A DNA stretch of 64,000 nucleotides, from contig NZ_CAKJTI010000001.1 in assembly GCF_917563915.1 (NCBI RefSeq), forward strand, positions 350,135 to 414,134, written 5' to 3'. Below are positions 57,539 to 64,000 of this stretch, one piece after another. The notes beneath the pieces are model-generated. The model had not been told where the DNA came from and did not search any database. It worked only from the letters and a program-made list of their open reading frames with translations. A program made the translations under genes and the position numbers. The stretch is from Bacillus rhizoplanae. GTDB lineage: Bacteria; Bacillota; Bacilli; Bacillales; Bacillaceae_G. Position 1 is the stretch's first letter. Each line of letters starts with the position of its first letter.

Positions 57539-58108
57539 ATGACTGTGGGGAAAAATTGTCCTATCCTGCAGATTGTAGGATTCCAAAACAGTGGCAAAAC
57601 AACGCTCACGGAAAGATTAATTTTTAGAGCTAGTAAAGACGGATTAAAGGCTGCATCAATCAAACATCATGGTCATGGAGGAACCCCAGATAATGAATTA
57701 AGCTCCAAAGACAGTATGCGTCATCATGAAGCAGGTGCTGTAGTTTCTAGTGTGGAAGGAGATGGGGTCTTACAGCTACGTGCTAAGTTTGATAATTGGA
57801 ATCTCGAGGAAATGATTAAGTTATATCATTTTTTTTCTGTAGATGTCATTTTCGTAGAGGGATATAAGAAAAATCCTTATCCCAAAGTTGTTTTAATCCG
57901 AGATGAGGACGATCTTTCATTACTTAATTCACTAGTTAATGTCCGGTGTGTAATAAGTCATGTGAAATTGGAAAGTAAGGGACTCAAGCATTATCAGGTT
58001 TTTCAGCTAGAAGATGATGATTTGTATATAGATTTTTTAATGAAAGAAGCAATGAAAAAGAGCAGGAACAGAACTTGTAAAAGAGATAGAGATAAGGAGG
58101 GATTTTAA
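57539..58108 (+). CDS. mobB: Molybdopterin-guanine dinucleotide protein MobB
   Basis: MobB is a GTP-binding helper for making the bis-MGD cofactor used by formate dehydrogenase. The 189-residue protein has Walker A GFQNSGKTTL (about residues 14-23), a HHGHGG segment, and FVEGYKKNPYPKVVLIRDE typical of MobB. Its partner MobA is not in this window. The start follows ATAAGGAAG; its stop overlaps the next frame by one base. Confidence 0.9.
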   Translation: MTVGKNCPILQIVGFQNSGKTTLTERLIFRASKDGLKAASIKHHGHGGTPDNELSSKDSMRHHEAGAVVSSVEGDGVLQLRAKFDNWNLEEMIKLYHFFSVDVIFVEGYKKNPYPKVVLIRDEDDLSLLNSLVNVRCVISHVKLESKGLKHYQVFQLEDDDLYIDFLMKEAMKKSRNRTCKRDRDKEGF

Positions 58109-58335
58109 TGGGAATGTGTAATGTAGATCATTCTTCTGAAGATGTAATCAATAAACTTGAAACTCAGCAATGCTTTTTATCCGAATTTTTGGTTAAAGAC
58201 TTACATGAATTTTTAAAGAGCAATCATTCACAGCAAATATTAAATGAACTATTTCACCTTTTAAAAAAGTACGACCTAGCATCTAAAGAAGAGCGGGAGA
58301 AAAGAAATGAACAATTAATGTTACTTATAAGTTAA
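58108..58335 (+). CDS. Small acidic protein of unknown function after mobB
   Basis: The 75-residue protein starts in the mobB stop (TAATG overlap) behind AAGGAGGG, a strong ribosome binding site. It is helical with two Cys (MCNV and QQCF) and His-rich points. I recognise no family. Coupling to mobB suggests a role in molybdenum metabolism. Confidence 0.65.
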   Translation: MGMCNVDHSSEDVINKLETQQCFLSEFLVKDLHEFLKSNHSQQILNELFHLLKKYDLASKEEREKRNEQLMLLIS

Positions 58336-58403
58336 TCAATAGAATTAACAGCAGTATTTAACTTGCGTTTTCTTTAGTTAGCTTTTCGGAAAGGGTGAAT
58401 CCC

Positions 58404-58769
58404 ATGGATATCAAAAAGATGATAGATACAATAGAGACAAAAGGAATTGATGCAGAGTCATTTGTTCCTGAGCTACATGATAAATTGGTAAAACTCTATA
58501 ATGAAAAAGATATTGAATGGTATATTGAGATTTTAAAAGATATGCTATCGTTGGCCGTTCATCTTAAATTTGATCTTGTTTTGAAATATTTTGAAGTACG
58601 CCCTATTGTTACTTCAGATGAACGAAAACAATTTCAGGAAATATTTAAGTGCCTGGCTACGAGGAATAATAATAAAGATTGGTTTTTGAATTTATTTGCT
58701 TTATATCTAGGATTAATCGTTGTTTTTCAATTTGATGCCAAAATTATTGAGAGAAACTTCTTTGGTTAG
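58404..58769 (+). CDS. Protein of unknown function between mobB and modA
   Basis: This 121-residue frame (MDIKKMIDTIETKGIDAES...) has a GGAAAGGG site 8 bases before the ATG. It seems helical, with a hydrophobic C-terminal part (FLNLFALYLGLIVVFQF) that could be a membrane-associated helix. No family is recognised. It lies in the same direction as its neighbours, 62 bases before modA. Confidence 0.6.
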   Translation: MDIKKMIDTIETKGIDAESFVPELHDKLVKLYNEKDIEWYIEILKDMLSLAVHLKFDLVLKYFEVRPIVTSDERKQFQEIFKCLATRNNNKDWFLNLFALYLGLIVVFQFDAKIIERNFFG

Positions 58770-58830
58770 TTTAATCGTGAGATCTTATATAGTTAATATG
58801 ACATGTTATAACTAAAAGTAGGTGAAAGAA

Positions 58831-59661
58831 ATGAAAAAGGGATTCAAAAGGTTACTTACAACAGTGTTTTTTTTGGTAGCTGCAGTCGCGATCGTTGTTG
58901 GTTGTTCTGGTAATTTAGATACAAGCAGTAAGTCAAATAATCAAAAAGTTACTGGAGAGAAAAAAGAAAAAGTAGAGTTAACTATATCTGCTGCTACGAG
59001 CTTGCAAGACGCTCTTATAGAACTTCAAAAAACGTTTGAAAAAGATCATTCCAATATAAAGTTAAAGTTTAATTTTGGATCTTCCGGAGCATTGCAACAA
59101 CAAATTGCACAGGGAGCACCAGTAGATTTATTTTTTTCAGCTGCAAAAGATAAATTTGATGCGCTAGTTAAGGAGGGATTAATTTCTAAAGAAGATGGTG
59201 TTGATTTAGTTGGAAATGAGCTTGTGTTAGTCGTTCCTAAGGATACAGCTTCTGGTGTGAAAAATTTTGGGGATTTAACAAAAAAAGAAGTTAAAAGGAT
59301 TTCAATTGGGACGCCTGAATCAGTACCCGCTGGTCAGTATGCAAAAGAGTCGTTTAAAAATACGAAAATATGGACGGGCATTGAATCAAAGGTTGTATAC
59401 GCAAAAGATGTACGTCAGGTTCTTTCATATGTAGAAACAGGAAATGTAGATGCTGGAGTCGTTTATAAAACAGATGCTCTTTCTTCGAATAAAGTTAACA
59501 TTGTAGCAACAGCAGATAAACAAACTCACACACCTATCATTTATCCTGTTGGTATCATTAAGGATACGAAACATCGTACGGAAGCGAAGGAGTTTTACAA
59601 GTTTCTTCAAAGTAAATATGCTATGAAGACTTTAGAGAAATATGGTTTTACATCGAATTGA
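58831..59661 (+). CDS. modA: Molybdate-binding lipoprotein ModA
   Basis: ModA is the extracellular binding protein for molybdate. The 276-residue precursor has a lipoprotein signal (lipobox VVGC, Cys about residue 25). The mature domain opens with ISAATSLQDAL, and GSSGALQQQIAQGAPVDLFFSA binds the oxyanion. The start at 58831 follows TAGGTGAAAGAA. TAGTTA and TAACTA (58791 and 58810) form an inverted repeat 15 bases before the start and could be an operator. It lies 12 bases before modB. Confidence 0.93.
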   Translation: MKKGFKRLLTTVFFLVAAVAIVVGCSGNLDTSSKSNNQKVTGEKKEKVELTISAATSLQDALIELQKTFEKDHSNIKLKFNFGSSGALQQQIAQGAPVDLFFSAAKDKFDALVKEGLISKEDGVDLVGNELVLVVPKDTASGVKNFGDLTKKEVKRISIGTPESVPAGQYAKESFKNTKIWTGIESKVVYAKDVRQVLSYVETGNVDAGVVYKTDALSSNKVNIVATADKQTHTPIIYPVGIIKDTKHRTEAKEFYKFLQSKYAMKTLEKYGFTSN

Positions 59662-59670
59662 GGGGATTAA

Positions 59671-60327
59671 ATGATTCAAGAATTCCTAACACCGCTGCAG
59701 TTATCCTTTAAAATCGCCATCATATCTGGACTCGTTGTTATTATTTTAGGAACTGTGGTGGGGCGAGTATTATCTCAAAAGTCATTTAAAGGAAAAGTAA
59801 TAGTAGAAACTATCCTAATGCTTCCTTTAGTTCTCCCTCCTACTGTTGTGGGATTCTTTTTGATTATTATCTTTGGTAAGCAAAGTATACTTGGAAAAGT
59901 TATTGAATGGATTTTTAAGCAACCTGTTATTTTTACATGGTGGGCAGCTGTTCTTGCGTCGATTGTTGTAGCCTTCCCACTTATGTATCAATCAGCAAAG
60001 AATGGTTTCCAAGGGATAGATCATGATATTGAAGATGCAGCTCGAGTGTGTGGGGCTAATGAATGGCAAGTCTTTTTCTTTATTTCTATCCCTTTATCTT
60101 TAAAGGCTATTGTCTCAGGAAGTATCTTAAGTTTTGCCAGGATTCTCGGTGAATTTGGCGCAACATTAATGTTTGCAGGTAATATTCCAGGAAAGACCCA
60201 GACAGTTCCAACAGCGATTTATCTAGCTATTGATTCTGGAAATATGAAGATGGCCTGGCTATGGGTTCTTTCAATTGTTTTACTTTCCTTTATTATGTTG
60301 TTAATTATGCAAGTAAAACAGAATTAA
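59671..60327 (+). CDS. modB: Molybdate ABC transporter permease ModB
   Basis: This 218-residue permease has five to six membrane helices and the EAA loop (EDAARVCGANEWQVFFFISIPL, about residues 124-145) that contacts the ATPase. LMLPLVLPPTVVGFFL is typical of ModB. No modC ATPase gene follows in this window; an IS66 remnant begins instead. The ATPase must be encoded elsewhere or shared. Confidence 0.92.
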   Translation: MIQEFLTPLQLSFKIAIISGLVVIILGTVVGRVLSQKSFKGKVIVETILMLPLVLPPTVVGFFLIIIFGKQSILGKVIEWIFKQPVIFTWWAAVLASIVVAFPLMYQSAKNGFQGIDHDIEDAARVCGANEWQVFFFISIPLSLKAIVSGSILSFARILGEFGATLMFAGNIPGKTQTVPTAIYLAIDSGNMKMAWLWVLSIVLLSFIMLLIMQVKQN

Positions 60328-60526
60328 TATCTGATTTTTTGAGCCTAATCTAAGTAATAAAGGCGCAAATCCTATAAAGAATGAAATTGAAGTGAGCTCA
60401 TTAAAACTCTATAATTTAGAAAGCTTTGTAACTTAAAAACAACTTATCTTAAGTCGTTACGAGATGCGGAAAAAGAGATGGCTTCAAATAGAAACTCTAG
60501 ATTATCACAGATATTAGAAAATCTGT

Positions 60527-60688
60527 GAAACCGCAAAAGAGAATAATTTAAGTCCCTATCATTATCTTCGTTATTTGTTTGAAACGCTATCCAATATCGA
60601 TTTAAACAATAAAGAAGAAATTGATAAAGTCTTACCGTGGTCAATAGATTTACCATCTAGTTGCAGAGTACCGAAAAAAATGAAGTAA
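60527..60688 (+). pseudogene. IS66-family transposase C-terminal remnant (copy 3)
   Basis: Fifty-three codons encode ETAKENNLSPYHYLRYLFE and IDLNNKEEIDKVLPW, then SIDLPSSCRVPKKMK and a stop. It is intact in frame but lacks everything upstream. It is followed by the hairpin TAACTCCAAAAT/ATTTTGGAGTTA and then by ACGTTTACTTTTA. That order is the exact inverse complement of the end beside copy 2. Confidence 0.8.
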
Positions 60689-60697
60689 ACAAAAAAT

Positions 60698-60740
60698 AAC
60701 TCCAAAATCAACTTTTATTGTATATTTTGGAGTTACTTTA
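60698..60740 (+). repeat. Hairpin at the IS66 end, inverse of 44105-44151
   Basis: TAACTCCAAAAT and ATTTTGGAGTTA flank an interior that also matches (CAACTTTTATTGTAT). The same sequence appears in reverse at 44105-44151, so both remnants derive from one element type. Confidence 0.75.
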
Positions 60741-60840
60741 CGTTTACTTTTAAATAATCTTGTTCGGCTATTAAGACCAACGTAATCTATTATTTACTAA
60801 AAAAATATTGTAGAAACTTTTTTTAAATGATACTTGTCCA

Positions 60841-60868
60841 AACCATATCTATTCTATTTCATATAATG
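60841..60868 (+). promoter_or_regulatory. Candidate sigma-K promoter of the cotW-like gene
   Basis: AACC (60841-60844), 15 bases, CATATAATG (60860-60868) approximates the sigma-K pattern mACm and CATAnnnTA. The downstream coat genes make a late mother-cell promoter reasonable. Confidence 0.4.
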
Positions 60869-60924
60869 ATTCTAGTTAGATAATACTAACTAATAATTTA
60901 AACCCAATTTGGAGGGATATTGGA

Positions 60925-61125
60925 ATGGATGATTTAAAAAAAATGATTTCTTCAACACTTAATGGAAATCAAAAGAACGAAATACTCAATACAGTACTTT
61001 CAGATATTTTAAATAGAAATGGTATAACAGATTCATCTCTAAAAAAATTACCCCAAAAGAAAAAAGCACAAATCAAAAAAATCTTTACTGAATTACAAAA
61101 TCAAATTAATAACATTTTAGACTAA
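60925..61125 (+). CDS. CotW-like small spore coat protein
   Basis: This 66-residue basic, Asn/Lys-rich protein has a segment DILNRNGITDSSLKKLPQ that resembles B. subtilis CotW (NIFSKHGVTKDKMKKVS). CotW lies next to CotX in B. subtilis, and a CotX-like gene follows here after 13 bases. GGAGGGATATTGGA precedes the ATG. Insoluble coat or exosporium fraction is the likely location. Confidence 0.65.
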   Translation: MDDLKKMISSTLNGNQKNEILNTVLSDILNRNGITDSSLKKLPQKKKAQIKKIFTELQNQINNILD

Positions 61126-61138
61126 AAGGAGAGAGTTT

Positions 61139-61591
61139 ATGTCTGGAGTTTGGTATCCAAACGAAGATAAAAAGTGGAACGCACTAGATTCTTCAAAGCC
61201 TCATCCATCATTCTACGATCCAACAATCTCAGAAGAAGCTGAGCAAAAAAATAAAATGTATCAATTGTCTGAAGAATATATTTCGATTGTTGACTCCGCT
61301 GACGTTCAAGTTACTACCACAGATACAAAAGTAGCACTATCGATTCAAGCAGCATTACAAGCAGCAATTACTGTTATTTTAAGTATATCCATTGCAGATA
61401 GTGAAAAAGCTGATAAAATAGCACAAGAACTTTTTCAAAAATCAGCTATTACACAAGTTAATAGACAACGCACTATTATTAGAAATTCTCGAAACGTCTC
61501 AGTAACTACTACAGATACTGATATAGCAGTAAATATTCAAATCCTTCTTCAAATTTTACTAGCTTTATTAGTTAAATTAAATATTTTATAA
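61139..61591 (+). CDS. Spore coat protein X/V domain protein
   Basis: This 150-residue protein has two repeats of the CotX/CotV domain: VQVTTTDTKVALSIQAALQ (about residues 57-75) and VSVTTTDTDIAVNIQILLQ (about 120-138). Each is followed by a hydrophobic stretch. An N-terminal linker of about 50 residues precedes them. Such proteins form part of the insoluble outer coat or exosporium. AAAAGGAGAGAG precedes the start. Confidence 0.85.
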   Translation: MSGVWYPNEDKKWNALDSSKPHPSFYDPTISEEAEQKNKMYQLSEEYISIVDSADVQVTTTDTKVALSIQAALQAAITVILSISIADSEKADKIAQELFQKSAITQVNRQRTIIRNSRNVSVTTTDTDIAVNIQILLQILLALLVKLNIL

Positions 61592-61684
61592 AAAAATAAT
61601 TTAACTTTCCTATCAAGGTTCAATATTTAAAATTCAATATGAGAATCCATTGATTTTTAAGCGTTGTGTAAAAACGCCTCCCAA

Positions 61685-61711
61685 AAACCCCCTCCAATTG
61701 GGGTTTTTTTA
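61685..61711 (+). terminator. Terminator after the cotX-like gene
   Basis: AACCCCC and TTGGGGTT-type arms around TCCAAT are followed by seven T residues. Confidence 0.82.
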
Positions 61712-61827
61712 TAGTTGAAACTTTGTTTGATTAGCTAGACCGTTGCAAACACATTACACAAAAGGATATTTTTCACTTGTTAGATGTAAATAAATTATCA
61801 ACATTAGCTATAGATATTTATAAAGTT

Positions 61828-61865
61828 CTCCTTATTAAACTAAATGGATTTAGTTTAATAAGGAG
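61828..61865. terminator. Perfect palindrome between convergent genes
   Basis: Two 18-base arms, CTCCTTATTAAACTAAAT and its complement, are separated by two bases. It lies between the converging cotX-like and RNase J-like genes. T runs are weak on both strands, so its strength as a terminator is uncertain. Confidence 0.5.
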
Positions 61866-61919
61866 CTTGTTAATTCAAATTTAAATATATGCTTACTGTA
61901 AGACAAAAAAGTATTCTTT

Positions 61920-63593
61920 TTAAACTTCAATTATTATAGGAAGTATCATTGGTTTTCTTTTTGTATGTTCATATACAAATTGTCCAAGTGTTTCTTTTAT
62001 GTTTTTTTTAAGAACATTCCATTGGCTAATATTCGCTTTTTGTGGATTATTAACAATTGTTACAACCAGTTGATTAATTTTCTTTAAAAAATCTTCTGAA
62101 TCGCGCACATATACAAATCCACGAGAAATTGTGTCTGGACCAGAAATCATTTTCCCATCTGTTTTACTAAGAGTTATGACTATGACAAGCATACCATCCT
62201 CTGCAAGCTGTTTACGGTCACGTAAAATAATATTTCCAACATCACCAATACCCAATCCGTCTACATATACATCTCCTGCAGGTATTCGTCTAGATTGATA
62301 AGCAACTTGGTTTTTTATATCCACAACATCACCATTATTCATAACAAAAATATTATCTTTCTTAACACCAACGGACTCTGCTAAAAGACGATGATGATGT
62401 AACATTCTAAATTCACCATGAATAGGAATGAAGTATTTGGGTTTCATTAAAGTAAGCATTAATTTTAGTTCTTCTTTATAAGCATGTCCAGAAACGTGCA
62501 TACCCGTTGAACTTCCCGTTCCATAAATCACATTAGCTCCTAATAAAAATAAATTATCTACAATACGCGAAACATTTCTTTCATTTCCTGGTATAGGGGT
62601 TGCAGCTATAATAACAGTATCTTCAGGCAGGATATCTACCTGTCTATAGTTTCCACTAGCTAAACGAGCTAAAGCAGCCATTGGCTCACCTTGACTACCA
62701 GTACAAAGAATAGTTACCTTTTCTGGATCCATTTGGTTGATTTCATGTGCTTCTATCAGCATTCCCTCTGGAATATTCAAATATCCTCGCTCCAATGCAA
62801 CAGATACTACATTCACCATACTTCTTCCAAGCAAAGCGAGTTTTCGATTTGTTTTACGTGCAGCATCTACTACTTGCTGTACGCGATTAACATTAGAAGC
62901 AAAAGTGGAAAGAATAACTTTTCTACGGGCCTTGAGAAATGCTTCTTCAATATGTTCACCTACAATTCGTTCTGACGGAGTAAATCCAGAACGTTCCGCA
63001 TTTGTACTTTCAGAGAGTAAAGCTAAAACACCATTACTTCCGATTTTGGCCATTTTATGGATATCTGGATATTGATTATTTACAGGGGTCAAATCAAACT
63101 TGAAGTCACCTGTATGTACTACTGTACCTTCTGGTGTATGAAAAGCAATACCAAGACAGTCCGGAATACTATGATTCGTTTTGAAAAAAGTAAGACTAAT
63201 TTGTCCAAGTTCAATTAACGATTCAGAGTCAATTACAAATAGATCTGTTACATTTTGAAGTTTATGTTCTTTTAATTTAACTTCAATTAAACCTAACGTT
63301 AAACGTGTTGCATAAATTGGTACATTCAATTGTTTTAATATATATGGAATACCTCCAATATGATCTTCATGTCCGTGTGTAACAACTAAAGCCCGAATCT
63401 TATCTTGATTTTCCTTTAAGTATGTAATATCAGGAATAATCAAATCAATTCCTAATAAACTTTCATCGGGAAACTTTGAACCACAATCAATGATCACAAT
63501 GTCATTTGCATACTGGATAACATACATATTTTTTCCTATTTCATTTATGCCGCCTAAAGCAAAAATGGATAGTGTATTTTCTGCTGTACTCAA
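61920..63593 (-). CDS. RNase J-family ribonuclease, extra paralogue
   Basis: This 557-residue metallo-beta-lactamase/beta-CASP protein has the full set of motifs: HGHEDH, HTGDFKFD, GSQGEPMAAL, HVSGHAYKEE, PIHGEFRM and the tail RKPMILPIIIEV. It is a second RNase J-type gene in this window besides rnjB at 3571. By sequence it resembles J1-type proteins (for example NEINQMDPEKVTILCTGSQGEP) but with clear changes. The start is a TTG (complement of 63591-63593) behind AGGAGG; the ATG 24 bases earlier has no ribosome binding site. Its neighbours are spore coat genes. Housekeeping RNase J1 is usually found elsewhere, so this may be a third copy; that cannot be proved here. Confidence 0.85.
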   Translation of the reverse strand: MSTAENTLSIFALGGINEIGKNMYVIQYANDIVIIDCGSKFPDESLLGIDLIIPDITYLKENQDKIRALVVTHGHEDHIGGIPYILKQLNVPIYATRLTLGLIEVKLKEHKLQNVTDLFVIDSESLIELGQISLTFFKTNHSIPDCLGIAFHTPEGTVVHTGDFKFDLTPVNNQYPDIHKMAKIGSNGVLALLSESTNAERSGFTPSERIVGEHIEEAFLKARRKVILSTFASNVNRVQQVVDAARKTNRKLALLGRSMVNVVSVALERGYLNIPEGMLIEAHEINQMDPEKVTILCTGSQGEPMAALARLASGNYRQVDILPEDTVIIAATPIPGNERNVSRIVDNLFLLGANVIYGTGSSTGMHVSGHAYKEELKLMLTLMKPKYFIPIHGEFRMLHHHRLLAESVGVKKDNIFVMNNGDVVDIKNQVAYQSRRIPAGDVYVDGLGIGDVGNIILRDRKQLAEDGMLVIVITLSKTDGKMISGPDTISRGFVYVRDSEDFLKKINQLVVTIVNNPQKANISQWNVLKKNIKETLGQFVYEHTKRKPMILPIIIEV

Positions 63594-64000
63594 AATGAAT
63601 ATCCTCCTTTTAAACATTAAGTGTGTTTGAAGAAATACGGAGTTCTTTTTTATGATTAACCTATATAAGTAAATGTTATTCTATTTTATAGTGAAACAAA
63701 CATTGATTTTCCATTCATCATGAGATATGGATTAACTTCTTCAATATATCCAAATTTATTAAATTTCATAGGAATTACATCAATCAATAGCGAAATTCGT
63801 ACACAAAGTAAAACTCCACAACGAAAAAGCCGATTTCCTATGCTCTAAAGGATAATCGGCTTTTCTATTAATCTGTTTCACACACGCATTATAATTAAAA
63901 TATACACTAGTTCCTTCATATGGATTTCAAATAAAGTTTAACTGTTTATAAAAAAAGATTGGTGTTACCTCTAAAAGAGAAAGTTAATTCAGAATAAAAT
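63594..64000. other. Right edge of the window without a supported gene
   Basis: The region holds the promoter area of the minus-strand RNase J-like gene. A hairpin (AAAGCCGATT, about 63824-63833, with AATCGGCTTT, about 63853-63862) followed by TTCT could be the terminator of a gene. No reading frame of convincing length is present. Confidence 0.5.

Noticed and set aside
60440-60526. Short frame SLRDAEKEMASNRNSRLSQ before the third IS66 remnant
   Set aside because: It has no start signal and no recognised family; probably chance or a scrap of another lost gene.
1-64000. tRNA or rRNA genes
   Set aside because: No cloverleaf-like sequence with a conserved TTCGA loop and no rRNA-like stretch was noticed by eye; a tRNAscan-SE run would settle it.

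Overview
This window looks like a chromosomal stretch from a Bacillus cereus-group bacterium (low-GC, endospore-forming Firmicute). Codon usage is AT-rich and ribosome binding sites are of the strong GGAGG type. Sporulation genes (spoIIIE, spoVS, cotE, cotW/cotX-like) are present. The gene order from asd to mutL follows the well-known Bacillus subtilis asd-dapG-dapA-rnjB-tepA-spoIIIE-ymf-rodZ-pgsA-cinA-recA-rny-ymdB-spoVS-miaB-ricA-cotE-mutS-mutL block. Copies of a roughly 155-bp repeat with TTTAT ends, which I recognise as bcr1 of the B. cereus group, support the assignment. The species within the group cannot be told from this window.

Region 1 (1 to 39.2 kb) is the conserved backbone. It starts with lysine/diaminopimelate synthesis (asd partial, dapG, dapA). 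RNase J2, the ClpP-like TepA, YlzJ and the SpoIIIE DNA translocase follow. Next come a GntR regulator and a four-gene nucleoside ABC importer, then two M16 peptidase-like proteins, a YmfI-type reductase, small ymf genes, RodZ, PgsA, CinA and RecA with a LexA box. RNase Y, YmdB, SpoVS, an M19 dipeptidase, a two-subunit 2-oxoacid:ferredoxin oxidoreductase, MiaB, RicA, CotE, MutS and MutL complete it.

Region 2 (39.2 to 60.8 kb) is accessory. Three decayed IS66-family transposase ends (39.9, 44.1-44.4 and 60.5-60.7 kb) separate two modules. Module A (40.2-44.1 kb) encodes a LytS-type sensor kinase, a LytTR response regulator and a transporter that closely resembles E. coli YhjX, an arrangement like YpdA/YpdB-YhjX. 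Module B (44.7-60.3 kb) encodes a molybdenum formate dehydrogenase with its companions (YrhD-like, MpsC/YrhF-like, FdhD, a formate channel). It also encodes most molybdenum-cofactor synthesis (MoaA, MoeB, MoeA, MoaE, MoaD, MoaC, MobB), an Mrp-type ATPase, molybdate uptake (ModA, ModB) and three small unknown proteins. Together these would import molybdate, build and mature the cofactor, oxidise formate and move formate across the membrane.

Region 3 (60.9 to 64 kb) returns to spore functions, with cotW-like and cotX-like genes. An extra RNase J-family gene faces them on the minus strand.

The most interesting non-coding signals are three. First, two related leader RNAs precede the formate dehydrogenase gene and the mrp gene; each has a covarying hairpin directly before a Rho-independent terminator. 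Second, a very strong terminator lies about 20 bases before the start of the formate channel gene. Third, the RNase J2 leader has two upstream segments that can each pair with the ribosome binding region.
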